Shown: piece after piece, positions 7,423 through 15,050 of the stretch
Numbering within the stretch: position 1 is the stretch's first letter
How the letters are laid out: every line of letters starts with the position of its first letter
Assembly (NCBI RefSeq): GCF_000243135.2
Contig: NC_019903.1
Location: 2,642,001 to 2,706,000 of the forward strand
Direction: 5' to 3'
Source: Desulfitobacterium dichloroeliminans LMG P-21439
GTDB taxonomy: Bacteria > Bacillota > Desulfitobacteriia > Desulfitobacteriales > Desulfitobacteriaceae
Length of the DNA stretch: 64,000 nt
Program-made: the position numbers and the translations under genes
Notes under the pieces: generated by a model
The model's database searches: none
What the model saw: only the letters and a program-made list of their open reading frames with translations
What the model was told of the DNA's origin: nothing

Positions 7423-9600
7423 TTAACCTGTGGCGATCAGTTTGGCATAAGTCCCTGCGGCCTCATATAGCGACTCATGGTTTCCTCGCTCAATAATCTT
7501 CCCCTTTTCCAGCACAATGATCTCGTCACAATCCCGTATCGTACTAAGGCGATGAGCAACAATGATACAAGTGCACCCCCGGTAACGAATATGTTCATCT
7601 ACGTTTTTCTCCGTTATTGGATCTAGGGCACTGGTAGCTTCATCCATAATTAGAATAACTGGATTTCCGGCTAAAGCTCTGGCAATCTCCAGCCTCTGCC
7701 TTTGACCTCCGCTATAATTTTTACCGCCCTCTTCCACTATTTGCTCATAGCCCCCTGACCGAGCAGTAATATCATCATGAATACAGGCATCCTTAGCAGC
7801 CCGGATCATCTCGAACTCTGAAAGGGTTCCATCCCAGAGGGTAATGTTTTCCTTGACTGTTCCATGAAACATACAAATCTCTTGATCCACCATCGCTAAA
7901 GAATTGCTAATCACTTCCTTGGGGAAAGAGGAACGGGGTTGCCCATCAAAAAGAATCTCACCGGACCAAGGATTGTGGATACCGGCGATGATTTTGGCGA
8001 TGGTCGATTTGCCGCTACCGGAGCCGCCGACTAAAGCTACCCGCGACCCGGGTCTTAGACTTAAACTGAAATCTTCAATTAAGGGCGGTTCCAAAATACT
8101 ATAGCCAAAGGTAATGTTCTTAAGCTCCACATAGCCTGAGAGCTTATGCCCCATCGAAAGCGGCGCGTTCGCGCTAGCTTCTCCTTCGTGACTCTCGTGG
8201 ACGCTTTGCTCCCGATCGAGTGGATATTTTAAAACATCGTCTAAGCGATTCATCTCGCCTTCCATTTCCTGAAGCTCAGCTCCGAGTCCCACCAGTCCGG
8301 TGACGGGCATCATAAAGCTACTCATCAAGCTTTGGAAAGCCACCAGCATGCCGATGGTCATTTGGCCATCGAGAATCAAAAAGCCACCAATCACTAAGAC
8401 GAGGGCGTTATTGATGCCAGTTAAAAAACTGGGGAATACAGATAGAAACTGAGAAGAAACCCCTAGCTCCTGTTCTGCATTGAGCAATTTTGCCTGATAT
8501 CCCGACCATTGGGCAAAGAAGTTAGCTTCCGAGCCTGTGGCTTTGAGGGTCTCGATAATTTGCAGACCCGCCATACTTGAGCCGAGCAGTTTTCCCTCAT
8601 CTTGCAGTAATTTGCGGTTCAGATCGACCCTTCGGGCAGATACCGCAATCAAATAGAATACATTAATCAAAGCAATTGCCAAACCTACTAAGGCTAAAAT
8701 CCAGCTATAGCTGAGCATTAACGCAAAGTAAAAGATAATCATGAGGACATTCAGTGCCGTAGTGGCTAGTTTCCCTGACAAGAGCTTCGCTACCTTATCA
8801 TTGCTTTGTATCCTGGAAGTGATATCACCGGCGGCGCGCTGGGAAAAGAATTCACTGGGTAGACGAAAAATGTGCCACAGAAACTGACCGGAGGTGGCTA
8901 AGGCAATCTTCGTTTCTAATCTAAGCAAATAATACTGCTGCATCCAAGTCAGAACTCCTCTGAGCATTGCCGTAATGCCCATGCCCAGCAACAAGGGTAG
9001 CATCCAAGAATCGAGACCGCCCAACAAAATATCATCGACAAATACTCTGGAAAACACGGGTATTACTAAGCCGGGAATAACTAGGGCCAGACCCAGCAGA
9101 ATGATATAGGTTAAAGCTTTCTCCGAACCTTTAAGCCTTTTCTTTAAGGCAGTGCTTATATTTGGTTTCTTATTATCCTTTTGAAATTCAGGGGTTGGTG
9201 TGAAGGAGAGGACAATGCCCGTAAAGGATTGGTTAAATTCTTCTTCGGATACGACCCTCCTGCCTGCTGCCGGATCATTCAAGTATACTTTTCCTTTATG
9301 AAAGCCTTCCAGAACGAGGAAGTGGCTAAAATTCCAGTGGATGACCAGGGGCAGGGGCATCCCACGCAAAGCATCCGGTTCTTTTCGGTAACCCTTCGCT
9401 TCCAGACCATGACCCCGGGCAGCCTTCAGGAGATTACTGGCTTTACTCCCATCCCGGGAAACACCACAATCAATTCTCAATTCCTCCAAGGTAATATATT
9501 TCCCATAATATGCTAGAATCATAGCCAAAGACGCCGCTCCGCACTCCACCGCTTCCATCTGCAGCACTGTGGGAACCTTGACGATTTTCTGTTTTACCAC
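7423..9600 (-). CDS. NHLM-type peptidase-containing ABC transporter (C39 peptidase)
   Basis: 725 residues. An N-terminal C39 peptidase has the catalytic Cys in VECGAASLAMI (Cys20), the His in HWNFSHFLVLEG and the Asp in LNDPAAG. Six membrane segments lie about residues 160-450, followed by an ABC domain with Walker A GGSGSGKST, signature YSGGQRQRL and Walker B ILIMDEATSALD. This architecture cleaves leader peptides after a Gly-Gly-type motif and exports the core. The neighbouring Nif11 precursor ends its leader in AVAGGG, a suitable substrate. GTG start behind GGGAGGG. It lies between the HlyD-like and the second ABC gene in one operon. Confidence 0.92.
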   Translation of the reverse strand: MVKQKIVKVPTVLQMEAVECGAASLAMILAYYGKYITLEELRIDCGVSRDGSKASNLLKAARGHGLEAKGYRKEPDALRGMPLPLVIHWNFSHFLVLEGFHKGKVYLNDPAAGRRVVSEEEFNQSFTGIVLSFTPTPEFQKDNKKPNISTALKKRLKGSEKALTYIILLGLALVIPGLVIPVFSRVFVDDILLGGLDSWMLPLLLGMGITAMLRGVLTWMQQYYLLRLETKIALATSGQFLWHIFRLPSEFFSQRAAGDITSRIQSNDKVAKLLSGKLATTALNVLMIIFYFALMLSYSWILALVGLAIALINVFYLIAVSARRVDLNRKLLQDEGKLLGSSMAGLQIIETLKATGSEANFFAQWSGYQAKLLNAEQELGVSSQFLSVFPSFLTGINNALVLVIGGFLILDGQMTIGMLVAFQSLMSSFMMPVTGLVGLGAELQEMEGEMNRLDDVLKYPLDREQSVHESHEGEASANAPLSMGHKLSGYVELKNITFGYSILEPPLIEDFSLSLRPGSRVALVGGSGSGKSTIAKIIAGIHNPWSGEILFDGQPRSSFPKEVISNSLAMVDQEICMFHGTVKENITLWDGTLSEFEMIRAAKDACIHDDITARSGGYEQIVEEGGKNYSGGQRQRLEIARALAGNPVILIMDEATSALDPITEKNVDEHIRYRGCTCIIVAHRLSTIRDCDEIIVLEKGKIIERGNHESLYEAAGTYAKLIATG

Positions 9601-9632
9601 CTAATTTCTCCCTCCCTTCCGGCCCCCTTAAT

Positions 9633-10571
9633 TTAAAAGGGTATGACTTTCTGAATGGGCTTCTCCCGCAGGGTGATAATCTCCGAGCTAATGATGGTCC
9701 CACTCTGAAAAGACATGGGGGGTCCTAGGGGAGATGACCAGCGATAGCCACTTTCTGTTGCATTGTCAGGAATCAAGTCGATCTTAACTAATAAGGGAGC
9801 ACCTTGCCCTGCTAGTAAGTCGACCAAATTTTCATTGCCCAAAGTTTGCAACATACTTTGCGCGGTCGCCGGATACTCCGCTACAGCATTCACCCGCCCT
9901 ATCAAGTAACCATACTCTTCTTTGTTGACTGTGGTCGGGGAGATTTGGCATTCCATGCCGGGACGGAGCAGACCACCTTGTTCGGCTGGAACATAAACTA
10001 CCGCTTCCAGCTTGACTGTATCACCATACTGCTCAAGGGTCGCCAGTGTATCACCCGGTTTGATGATACTTCCTTTGCTAATATTCAACTCTAATATGCG
10101 GCCATCAATTTCTGACACAACTTGAGTTTGGTAGACTAATTCACTGCGGAGCTGCTGTATCTGTTCCTCGATTTTGGCATTAGCCGGATCTTCTCCTTGT
10201 CCATTGTTTTCCACGGCGTCTTGTCTGCTTAATAGTTCATTGATTTGAGCGACTAACTCCGGTTGCTCAATTCTTGCGATGACATCCCCTTGCCTTACCT
10301 CTTGCCCCACCTTCACGCGAATATCACTGATCTGACCGGTAACGTGATGCTGCAGAGAAAACACCCCGCCATTATTCAGAAGAATCCCTTGTCCCTGAAC
10401 CTTCGTGGGAATGCTCCCTAATAGTCCCCAAGCGACCCCACTTATTAGAATCAGCCCTATTGCCACTAGGGCTAGCCAGGCCTTAGGTGAAGTCACCTGA
10501 ATCCGTTGATCAAGCTGCTCCGGAGAGGACAGTCTCGTCAAAGAAACTTCACGAAATAATCCTTTCTTCAT
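9633..10571 (-). CDS. NHLM-type secretion adaptor (HlyD family)
   Basis: 312 residues. A short cytoplasmic N-terminus is followed by one membrane segment (about residues 30-50) and a periplasmic-adaptor-like region with lipoyl-like halves around VTGQISDIRVKVGQEVRQGD and GSIIKPGDTLATL, separated by a short coiled coil. It resembles the membrane fusion proteins of NHLM bacteriocin export systems. In a monoderm it would extend the exporter across the wall zone. It starts 15 nt downstream of the substrate-binding protein gene and 32 nt before the peptidase transporter, so it is co-transcribed. Confidence 0.88.
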   Translation of the reverse strand: MKKGLFREVSLTRLSSPEQLDQRIQVTSPKAWLALVAIGLILISGVAWGLLGSIPTKVQGQGILLNNGGVFSLQHHVTGQISDIRVKVGQEVRQGDVIARIEQPELVAQINELLSRQDAVENNGQGEDPANAKIEEQIQQLRSELVYQTQVVSEIDGRILELNISKGSIIKPGDTLATLEQYGDTVKLEAVVYVPAEQGGLLRPGMECQISPTTVNKEEYGYLIGRVNAVAEYPATAQSMLQTLGNENLVDLLAGQGAPLLVKIDLIPDNATESGYRWSSPLGPPMSFQSGTIISSEIITLREKPIQKVIPF

Positions 10572-10586
10572 ATCTGTACCCCCCCG

Positions 10587-11720
10587 CTACTGCTTAAGAT
10601 ACTCAAATCGTCCGTCCTTGACCTTCTTCAACACTATCAGGTCGCCGATGTCATCACCCTGCTCATCGAACCGGTGCACCCCTATCACTCCCTCCCATGC
10701 TCCCAAGTCCCTTAATCCTTGGGCAACTGTAGTAGGATTAGCCAAATCAGATTTTTCCAAGGCAGCTGCCAGCAAGTTGACCGCATCATACCCTGTAGCT
10801 GCATAAGAGGTAGGTGGTTGCTGATATTTCTGTCGGAAAGCTTCGATAAAGTCTTGGGTCTCGGAACTGGGACGCTGGGGATTAAAGAAGGAACCTACCA
10901 GCAGCCCTTCTGCAGCAGCCCCGGTAGCCCCGGTCAGGGAAAGTGAGTCCCATGAATTTCCGGCAGCTAAGGGCTCCTCAATGTTTACCGCTCTGGCATC
11001 CATCAAAAATTGAGCCCCACCTTCCGCCGCAATCTTGGCAATAAAAATTCCATCAAAACCAAAAGCCTGCCATTTATCATGCAAACGTTCTAAATCCTCT
11101 AGATTGCTATAGTAATTAAAACGATCCACGATTGTTATTCCCTGGGCACCGGCATAGTCTTCAAAAGCATTGGCCAAACCATTGCCGTACGAGTCATCGG
11201 TATAATAGATAACCATCCGCTCATGGCCTTGTTCCGCAAGGTAAATCGCCAATTGCCGAGCGATCTCTGCATCGGAGGGAATATTGCGAAAGACATGGGT
11301 GTACTCATGCTGAGTGAGTTCCGGTGAAGTCGAAGCCGGAGATACCATCGCCAATCCGGCCTGATCATAAATAGAGGATGCCGGTATCGAGATAAAGGAA
11401 TTGCGATGACCGATGACAGCCTGCATCCCTTTATGGTCCGCGAAGGACTGAGCGGTGGCCAATCCCTTCTCCAGCTCTGCCTCGTCATCAGCTTTAAGCA
11501 GGCTCAGCTTGCGACCTTGTATACCGCCCTGATCGTTAATCTCTTGAACGGCCAGATCAAGGCCTTCTTCAAATAAATCATCTGGGGAGGCAAAGGGCCA
11601 GGCAACACCAATGAGGATTTCTTCACTTGGGTTGACCTGGGTACATCCCAGAGGCCATAGGCTGAGCCCTAAAAAGAGCATAATAACTATTGATTTTTTA
11701 ATCATCCTACTTTGCAGCAT
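10587..11720 (-). CDS. LivK-like extracellular ligand-binding lipoprotein
   Basis: 377 residues: a lipoprotein signal (lipobox PLGC near residue 26) and a two-lobed type I periplasmic binding fold (Peripla_BP_6), with LIGVAWPFASPDDLFEEGL at the start and the family blocks AVIGHRNS, MVSPASTSPEL and VIYYTDDSYGNGLA. Such proteins bind branched-chain amino acids or amides for LIV-type importers. No LIV permease or ATPase is nearby; instead it is the first gene of the peptide export operon, under the ECF-type promoter. It may sense or bind the exported peptide or another signal, which is inference. AAGGTG lies 5 nt before the ATG. Confidence 0.85.
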   Translation of the reverse strand: MLQSRMIKKSIVIMLFLGLSLWPLGCTQVNPSEEILIGVAWPFASPDDLFEEGLDLAVQEINDQGGIQGRKLSLLKADDEAELEKGLATAQSFADHKGMQAVIGHRNSFISIPASSIYDQAGLAMVSPASTSPELTQHEYTHVFRNIPSDAEIARQLAIYLAEQGHERMVIYYTDDSYGNGLANAFEDYAGAQGITIVDRFNYYSNLEDLERLHDKWQAFGFDGIFIAKIAAEGGAQFLMDARAVNIEEPLAAGNSWDSLSLTGATGAAAEGLLVGSFFNPQRPSSETQDFIEAFRQKYQQPPTSYAATGYDAVNLLAAALEKSDLANPTTVAQGLRDLGAWEGVIGVHRFDEQGDDIGDLIVLKKVKDGRFEYLKQ

Positions 11721-11842
11721 ATCTACACCTTGCTCTCCGAATTATTCTCTCTCCCTGGATTCGCCTAAAAGGTTCAGAAGGATTTAACTTATCAAGTTAA
11801 AGATTATCAAGCCTACGCTAACCACAGACTTATCCTCATCTA

Positions 11843-11874
11843 GTTAATACGTGATAATTGATTATTCATTACAA
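11843..11874 (-). promoter_or_regulatory. ECF-type promoter of the peptide export operon
   Basis: On the minus strand TTGTAAT (11868-11874), exactly 16 bp, then CGTATTAAC (11843-11851). The two boxes and the spacer length are identical to those in front of the Nif11 precursor gene. The pattern is of the ECF kind (compare sigma-W TGAAAC-N16-CGTA). The implied leader is about 115 nt. Confidence 0.75.
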
Positions 11875-11879
11875 TCTTT

Positions 11880-11911
11880 CTGTAATGCTCTAAAGCTTTT
11901 TACGTATAAAC
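11880..11911 (+). promoter_or_regulatory. ECF-type promoter of the radical SAM maturase gene
   Basis: CTGTAAT (11880-11886), exactly 16 bp, then CGTATAAAC (11903-11911), a near copy of the other two island promoters. It is back-to-back with the export-operon promoter, the two -35 boxes being 5 bp apart. The gene starts 30 bp downstream. Confidence 0.72.
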
Positions 11912-11940
11912 TAATAAATGGACATTAGGGAGAGAAGTAC

Positions 11941-13335
11941 ATGTACAAAAAGGAAGTGGGTCCCTTTCACCTGTTTGAATACCAAGGCGATCATTATCTG
12001 CTAAATATCGAAAAGATGTCCGCCCATCGAGTGAGCGCGGAACTTTTGCCAATCTTGCATAGGCTCCGGGAGCCGCAAGCAACACTTCCTGCGAGGCAAG
12101 AACAACTGCTCAAGTCATGGGATCTAATTAGGGAAGGCACGGAGAAAGACATATCAGTCGCGAAGATAGAGCCTGTCCCCATCACTTATATGTACCTTTT
12201 CCTCACCCAATCTTGTAATCTTCGCTGTATTTACTGTTATGGCGACGGCGGCGAGTACGGAACCGGCGGCAGTATGGACATTACCACGGCTAGGCAAGCT
12301 GTGGATTGGCTTATCGCCAAGTCGGGGAAAATGAAAAAAATCTACTTAGGATTTTTTGGTGGCGAACCTTTTATTAATTTTGCACTGATGAAAACCACAG
12401 TGGAATATGCCAAATGCAAAGCTCAAGAAGCCCATAAAGAAGTTGCCTTTTATGTGACGACTAACGCTACATTATTAGATGACGAAAAAATCGCTTTTAT
12501 TAAAGAACATCACATTTCTGTACAGATTAGCTTTGATGGTCCAAAGGAAGTCCAAGATGCCCAACGTCCCTATGCCAACGGTCAGGGCTCTTATGACTCG
12601 ATTGTGCCAAAAATCCAAAAATTACTCGCCCTTGCTCCTACAGTTTCCGGACATGCGGTTCTTTGGGGTGATACTGATCCTCAACTTGTTAAGGCTAACC
12701 TGCAAGACCTAGGATTTACCTCCATCTCCCTTTCCCCGGCCTCCCATTCCCTCTTCGCTGATGAATCTGAAAAAAACAGCCTCCGCAAAACCCACGTACA
12801 ACTCCAAGCTTTAGAACAAGAAGCGAAAACCTGGTTGCATCATCTCCGATGCAGAGACATAGATAGCCTCCGTGGCTTAATCGCATGTAGTGCAGGATAT
12901 GGGGTTTACCCCGGTATGATAACCTTGCTGCACAATCGCCATAAATACCATTTTTGTGGTGTCGGTCGCAAGATGGTCGGTGTATCAGTAACAGGAGACC
13001 TCTATCCCTGTCACCGCTTTGTAGGCAACGATGACTATAAATTAGGTCATGTTGACAATGAAAAATTTAACCGAGATGATTATCTACAAAGCCCTGTTTA
13101 CACTCAGGCAAACTGTGCCTCGTGCTTTGCTCGCTATTATTGTGCGGGTGGCTGCCTGCATGATAATCTTAGCTCTAGCGGCTCCCTAGACATTCCCTCA
13201 GAAGAGATCTGCCGCCTCAGGCACCGTGAACTTGAACTGGCCTCAGTCATCGTGTCAAACCTCAGCCCTGATGATCAAGCCTTTTTAGTCAATGAACAAA
13301 TTATTCCTCCCAAACCCTGCCCTCTTGATTTTTAA
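11941..13335 (+). CDS. Radical SAM/SPASM peptide maturase (Nif11-class)
   Basis: 464 residues. An N-terminal RiPP-recognition-like segment (residues 1-80) precedes the radical SAM domain, whose CNLRCIYC supplies Cys92, Cys96 and Cys99 for the SAM-bound 4Fe-4S cluster; GGEPFIN and TTNATLL are typical following motifs. The C-terminal SPASM region has further cysteines (HFCGVG, LYPCHRF, CASCFARYYCAGGC, EEICRLR) for auxiliary clusters. Enzymes of this type form thioether bonds from cysteine in precursor peptides. The Nif11 precursor lies 187 bp downstream on the other strand. GGGAG is 8 nt before the ATG. The exact bond type made is not predictable here. Confidence 0.9.
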   Translation: MYKKEVGPFHLFEYQGDHYLLNIEKMSAHRVSAELLPILHRLREPQATLPARQEQLLKSWDLIREGTEKDISVAKIEPVPITYMYLFLTQSCNLRCIYCYGDGGEYGTGGSMDITTARQAVDWLIAKSGKMKKIYLGFFGGEPFINFALMKTTVEYAKCKAQEAHKEVAFYVTTNATLLDDEKIAFIKEHHISVQISFDGPKEVQDAQRPYANGQGSYDSIVPKIQKLLALAPTVSGHAVLWGDTDPQLVKANLQDLGFTSISLSPASHSLFADESEKNSLRKTHVQLQALEQEAKTWLHHLRCRDIDSLRGLIACSAGYGVYPGMITLLHNRHKYHFCGVGRKMVGVSVTGDLYPCHRFVGNDDYKLGHVDNEKFNRDDYLQSPVYTQANCASCFARYYCAGGCLHDNLSSSGSLDIPSEEICRLRHRELELASVIVSNLSPDDQAFLVNEQIIPPKPCPLDF

Positions 13336-13411
13336 AAAATTATTACACTCTGGCTTGGCACTTGCGAGGGGTGTATTAAACTTAATCCGAGCCTTGTCAG
13401 ACATAAAGGAT

Positions 13412-13446
13412 GGGAGCATATCATTTTGATATGCTCCCCTTGTTTT
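13412..13446 (+). terminator. Terminator of the maturase gene
   Basis: GGGAGCATATCA pairs with TGATATGCTCCC around a 3-nt loop, followed by CTTGTTTT. It lies about 75 bp past the maturase stop. Confidence 0.65.
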
Positions 13447-13522
13447 AGTTTCCTTTAGCGTTGACTAGCATAACTGACCTTGGATTAATCGACTAAGTCC
13501 AATTGGATGCCGCTGAAGAGTC

Positions 13523-13762
13523 TTAGAATAATTCTCTTAAGCCACAGGAATCTAATACGCAACCGCCACCGGCAACAGCATCTAACTCGCTGTCACTCAT
13601 TTCATCGCCAAGATCCTTTAGTTCTGCAGGGCTAAAATCGAAGCCATCCTCTTTTACTAGTACCCGGCGCTCTTCTGCGTCTTTGGCTGCCATAACTTTC
13701 TTGGCAAAGTCCTGATCAGTTTTCATTTTCTCCATGAATGCTTTTGCGGATTCGATACTCAT
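13523..13762 (-). CDS. Nif11-type RiPP precursor peptide
   Basis: 79 residues. The leader (1-66) is Nif11-like: MSIESAKAFMEKMKTDQDFA, acidic stretches and SDSELDAVAGGG at the end, the Gly-Gly-type processing site. The core is only CVLDSCGLRELF (68-79) after Gly67. Cys68 is three residues before Asp71, and Cys73 is four residues before Glu77, a C-x3-E spacing like that used by some thioether (ranthipeptide) maturases. AGGAGGG lies 7-8 nt upstream of the ATG, and an ECF-type promoter sits 55 bp upstream. Leader processing would be by the C39 transporter of the island. The product's activity is unknown. Confidence 0.9.
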   Translation of the reverse strand: MSIESAKAFMEKMKTDQDFAKKVMAAKDAEERRVLVKEDGFDFSPAELKDLGDEMSDSELDAVAGGGCVLDSCGLRELF

Positions 13763-13817
13763 TAAATATTCCCTCCTATTATTTGTGTACCCTGTACACA
13801 GATTAACCTCTTCAACT

Positions 13818-13849
13818 GTTAATACGATTTTCTCTGGATAGTATTACAA
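13818..13849 (-). promoter_or_regulatory. ECF-type promoter of the Nif11 precursor gene
   Basis: TTGTAAT (13843-13849) and CGTATTAAC (13818-13826) on the minus strand, 16 bp apart, identical in both boxes to the export-operon promoter. The predicted transcript start leaves a leader of about 48 nt. It gives the precursor its own transcript, separate from the sigma factor operon. Confidence 0.75.
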
Positions 13850-13881
13850 GAGATCACTACAAAACTTTTTGATTTTTGCCA

Positions 13882-14262
13882 TCACAGTTTGCAGTATGGA
13901 CATCTCCCATCCACAGTAATATTCCTTGACCTTGAACCGCATCTCGGGCATTCTTGCCACCCGCTCTGTTGAGAAAAACCTGCTGCAACATAGTCCAAAT
14001 CCTCTTCACCTAACTCCTCATCTCCACTGAATTCCCTTAAGCCAACCGGATTGACCTGATCTAATTGGGCTAAAATCTTTTCCTTTAAGATATCGCGTAT
14101 CTTACTGTTCGAGCTTAAGTCATTGGTGAGCATCGTCTGAGCTAAGAACAAAAGTTTTCTAATTTCTGGATCCTCCACCGCTCCCAGATCTTTTTCCCCG
14201 GCAATGATCTGCTCCAGATACGTCAAATAAGCATCTGCCTTTTGCTTCTCATTCATAGACAC
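13882..14262 (-). CDS. Zinc-ribbon protein with leader-like segment; putative anti-sigma factor or second precursor
   Basis: 126 residues, not recognised as a named family. Residues 1-80 are helical and acidic. Then comes DEELGEEDLDYVAAG, which looks like the end of an NHLP/Nif11 leader (ELxxxxLDxVAxG), followed by a 32-residue tail holding two Cys-x2-Cys pairs (CPRC and CPYC), a zinc-ribbon pattern. It overlaps the sigma factor gene by 14 bp, an arrangement common for sigma/anti-sigma pairs. So it may be a zinc-dependent anti-sigma factor, or a second modified peptide substrate with four cysteines. Start GTG 14262 or ATG two codons on are both possible. Confidence 0.7.
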   Translation of the reverse strand: MSMNEKQKADAYLTYLEQIIAGEKDLGAVEDPEIRKLLFLAQTMLTNDLSSNSKIRDILKEKILAQLDQVNPVGLREFSGDEELGEEDLDYVAAGFSQQSGWQECPRCGSRSRNITVDGRCPYCKL

Positions 14263-14872
14263 ACATCCCTTGTCTTGCCAAAACTATGCGCAACTGTCGC
14301 ATAGCCCGAAAGAGGATAACCCCTGTATTACTTTCGCTGATGTCAACGAGCTTGGCGATCTCACGATTGCTTAAGCCACTCCAGAACTTCAAAGCAATAA
14401 TCTCTTGTTCACGTTGACTTAAGCAAGCAATGGCCTTGAGGAGGTGATGTTGGATCTCATTTAATTCCACTATAGTTGCCGGATCGGGCTCACGAGCTAC
14501 AATGTTTTTGGTATATTCATCAAGGGAAATAACATGTACTCCCTTTCGGCTTCGATAGTAATCAGTGATGGTATTCCGGGCAATGCGAAAAAGCCAGACA
14601 GAAAAAGGGGCTTTGTCTTTCTGGTAATAGTGATTTTTGGTAAATACTTTCTCAACGATTTGGCTGACCAGATCTTCGGCATCATGATAATCGGCCACCC
14701 GATAATGCACATAATTATTAATCCGAGGAAAGTAATAATTGTAGGACTCTGTAAAGGAGTTCTCATCCTCTTGCACAAGTTCAATCAGTGCTCTTCCTGA
14801 CCCCTGAGTTAATATGGCCGATCCCCCCTCGATCTGAAAACTTCTGCCCGTAGCCTCATTATAAAAATCCAA
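14249..14872 (-). CDS. ECF-type RNA polymerase sigma factor
   Basis: 207 residues. Sigma region 2 covers about 40-110 (DAEDLVSQIVEKVF, PFSVWLFRIARNTITDYYR) and region 4 about 140-195 (LSQREQEIIALKFWSGLSNREIAKLV, helix-turn-helix). Regions 1.1 and 3 are missing, as in ECF factors. It starts with TTG behind GGTGG. The next gene begins inside its last codons, so the two are translationally coupled. Its likely targets are the three TGTAAT-N16-CGTAT promoters of the island. No such promoter is visible in front of its own gene, so its expression may depend on the upstream MalT-like regulator. Confidence 0.9.
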   Translation of the reverse strand: MDFYNEATGRSFQIEGGSAILTQGSGRALIELVQEDENSFTESYNYYFPRINNYVHYRVADYHDAEDLVSQIVEKVFTKNHYYQKDKAPFSVWLFRIARNTITDYYRSRKGVHVISLDEYTKNIVAREPDPATIVELNEIQHHLLKAIACLSQREQEIIALKFWSGLSNREIAKLVDISESNTGVILFRAMRQLRIVLARQGMCVYE

Positions 14873-14934
14873 CTACCACCAAAAGTGCCACCATACTTTT
14901 GCAGATTACCCTAGTAAAAAAAAACAGTTGTCGG

Positions 14935-14990
14935 AGTGCAATATAAAAGAGGAAAACCATTTTTTGGTCTTCCTCTTTTTATATTGCACT
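14935..14990. repeat. Long hairpin between regulator and sigma genes
   Basis: AGTGCAATATAAAAGAGGAA (14935-14954) pairs with the reverse arm ending at 14990 with one extra base and a mismatch, closing on a T-rich loop. On the minus strand a T9 run follows 10 nt later. It could terminate the regulator transcript or stabilise the sigma mRNA. Confidence 0.6.
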
Positions 14991-14992
14991 TT

Positions 14993-15040
14993 GAGTTACT
15001 TTTTAAGTTACTTTTTGAGTTACTTTTTGAGTTACTCTTG
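14993..15040. repeat. Four tandem 12-bp repeats
   Basis: Four head-to-tail 12-mers of the form RAGTTACTTTTT (the last one ending differently), in phase and without spacers, lie between the regulator stop codon and the hairpin, about 120-170 bp upstream of the sigma factor start. Regularly spaced direct repeats are how SARP/BTAD activators recognise DNA. Confidence 0.8.
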
Positions 15041-15050
15041 GCGTTAATCA

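Noticed and set aside
14993-15040. CRISPR array
   Set aside because: The 12-bp units are directly adjacent without spacers, and no cas genes are present.
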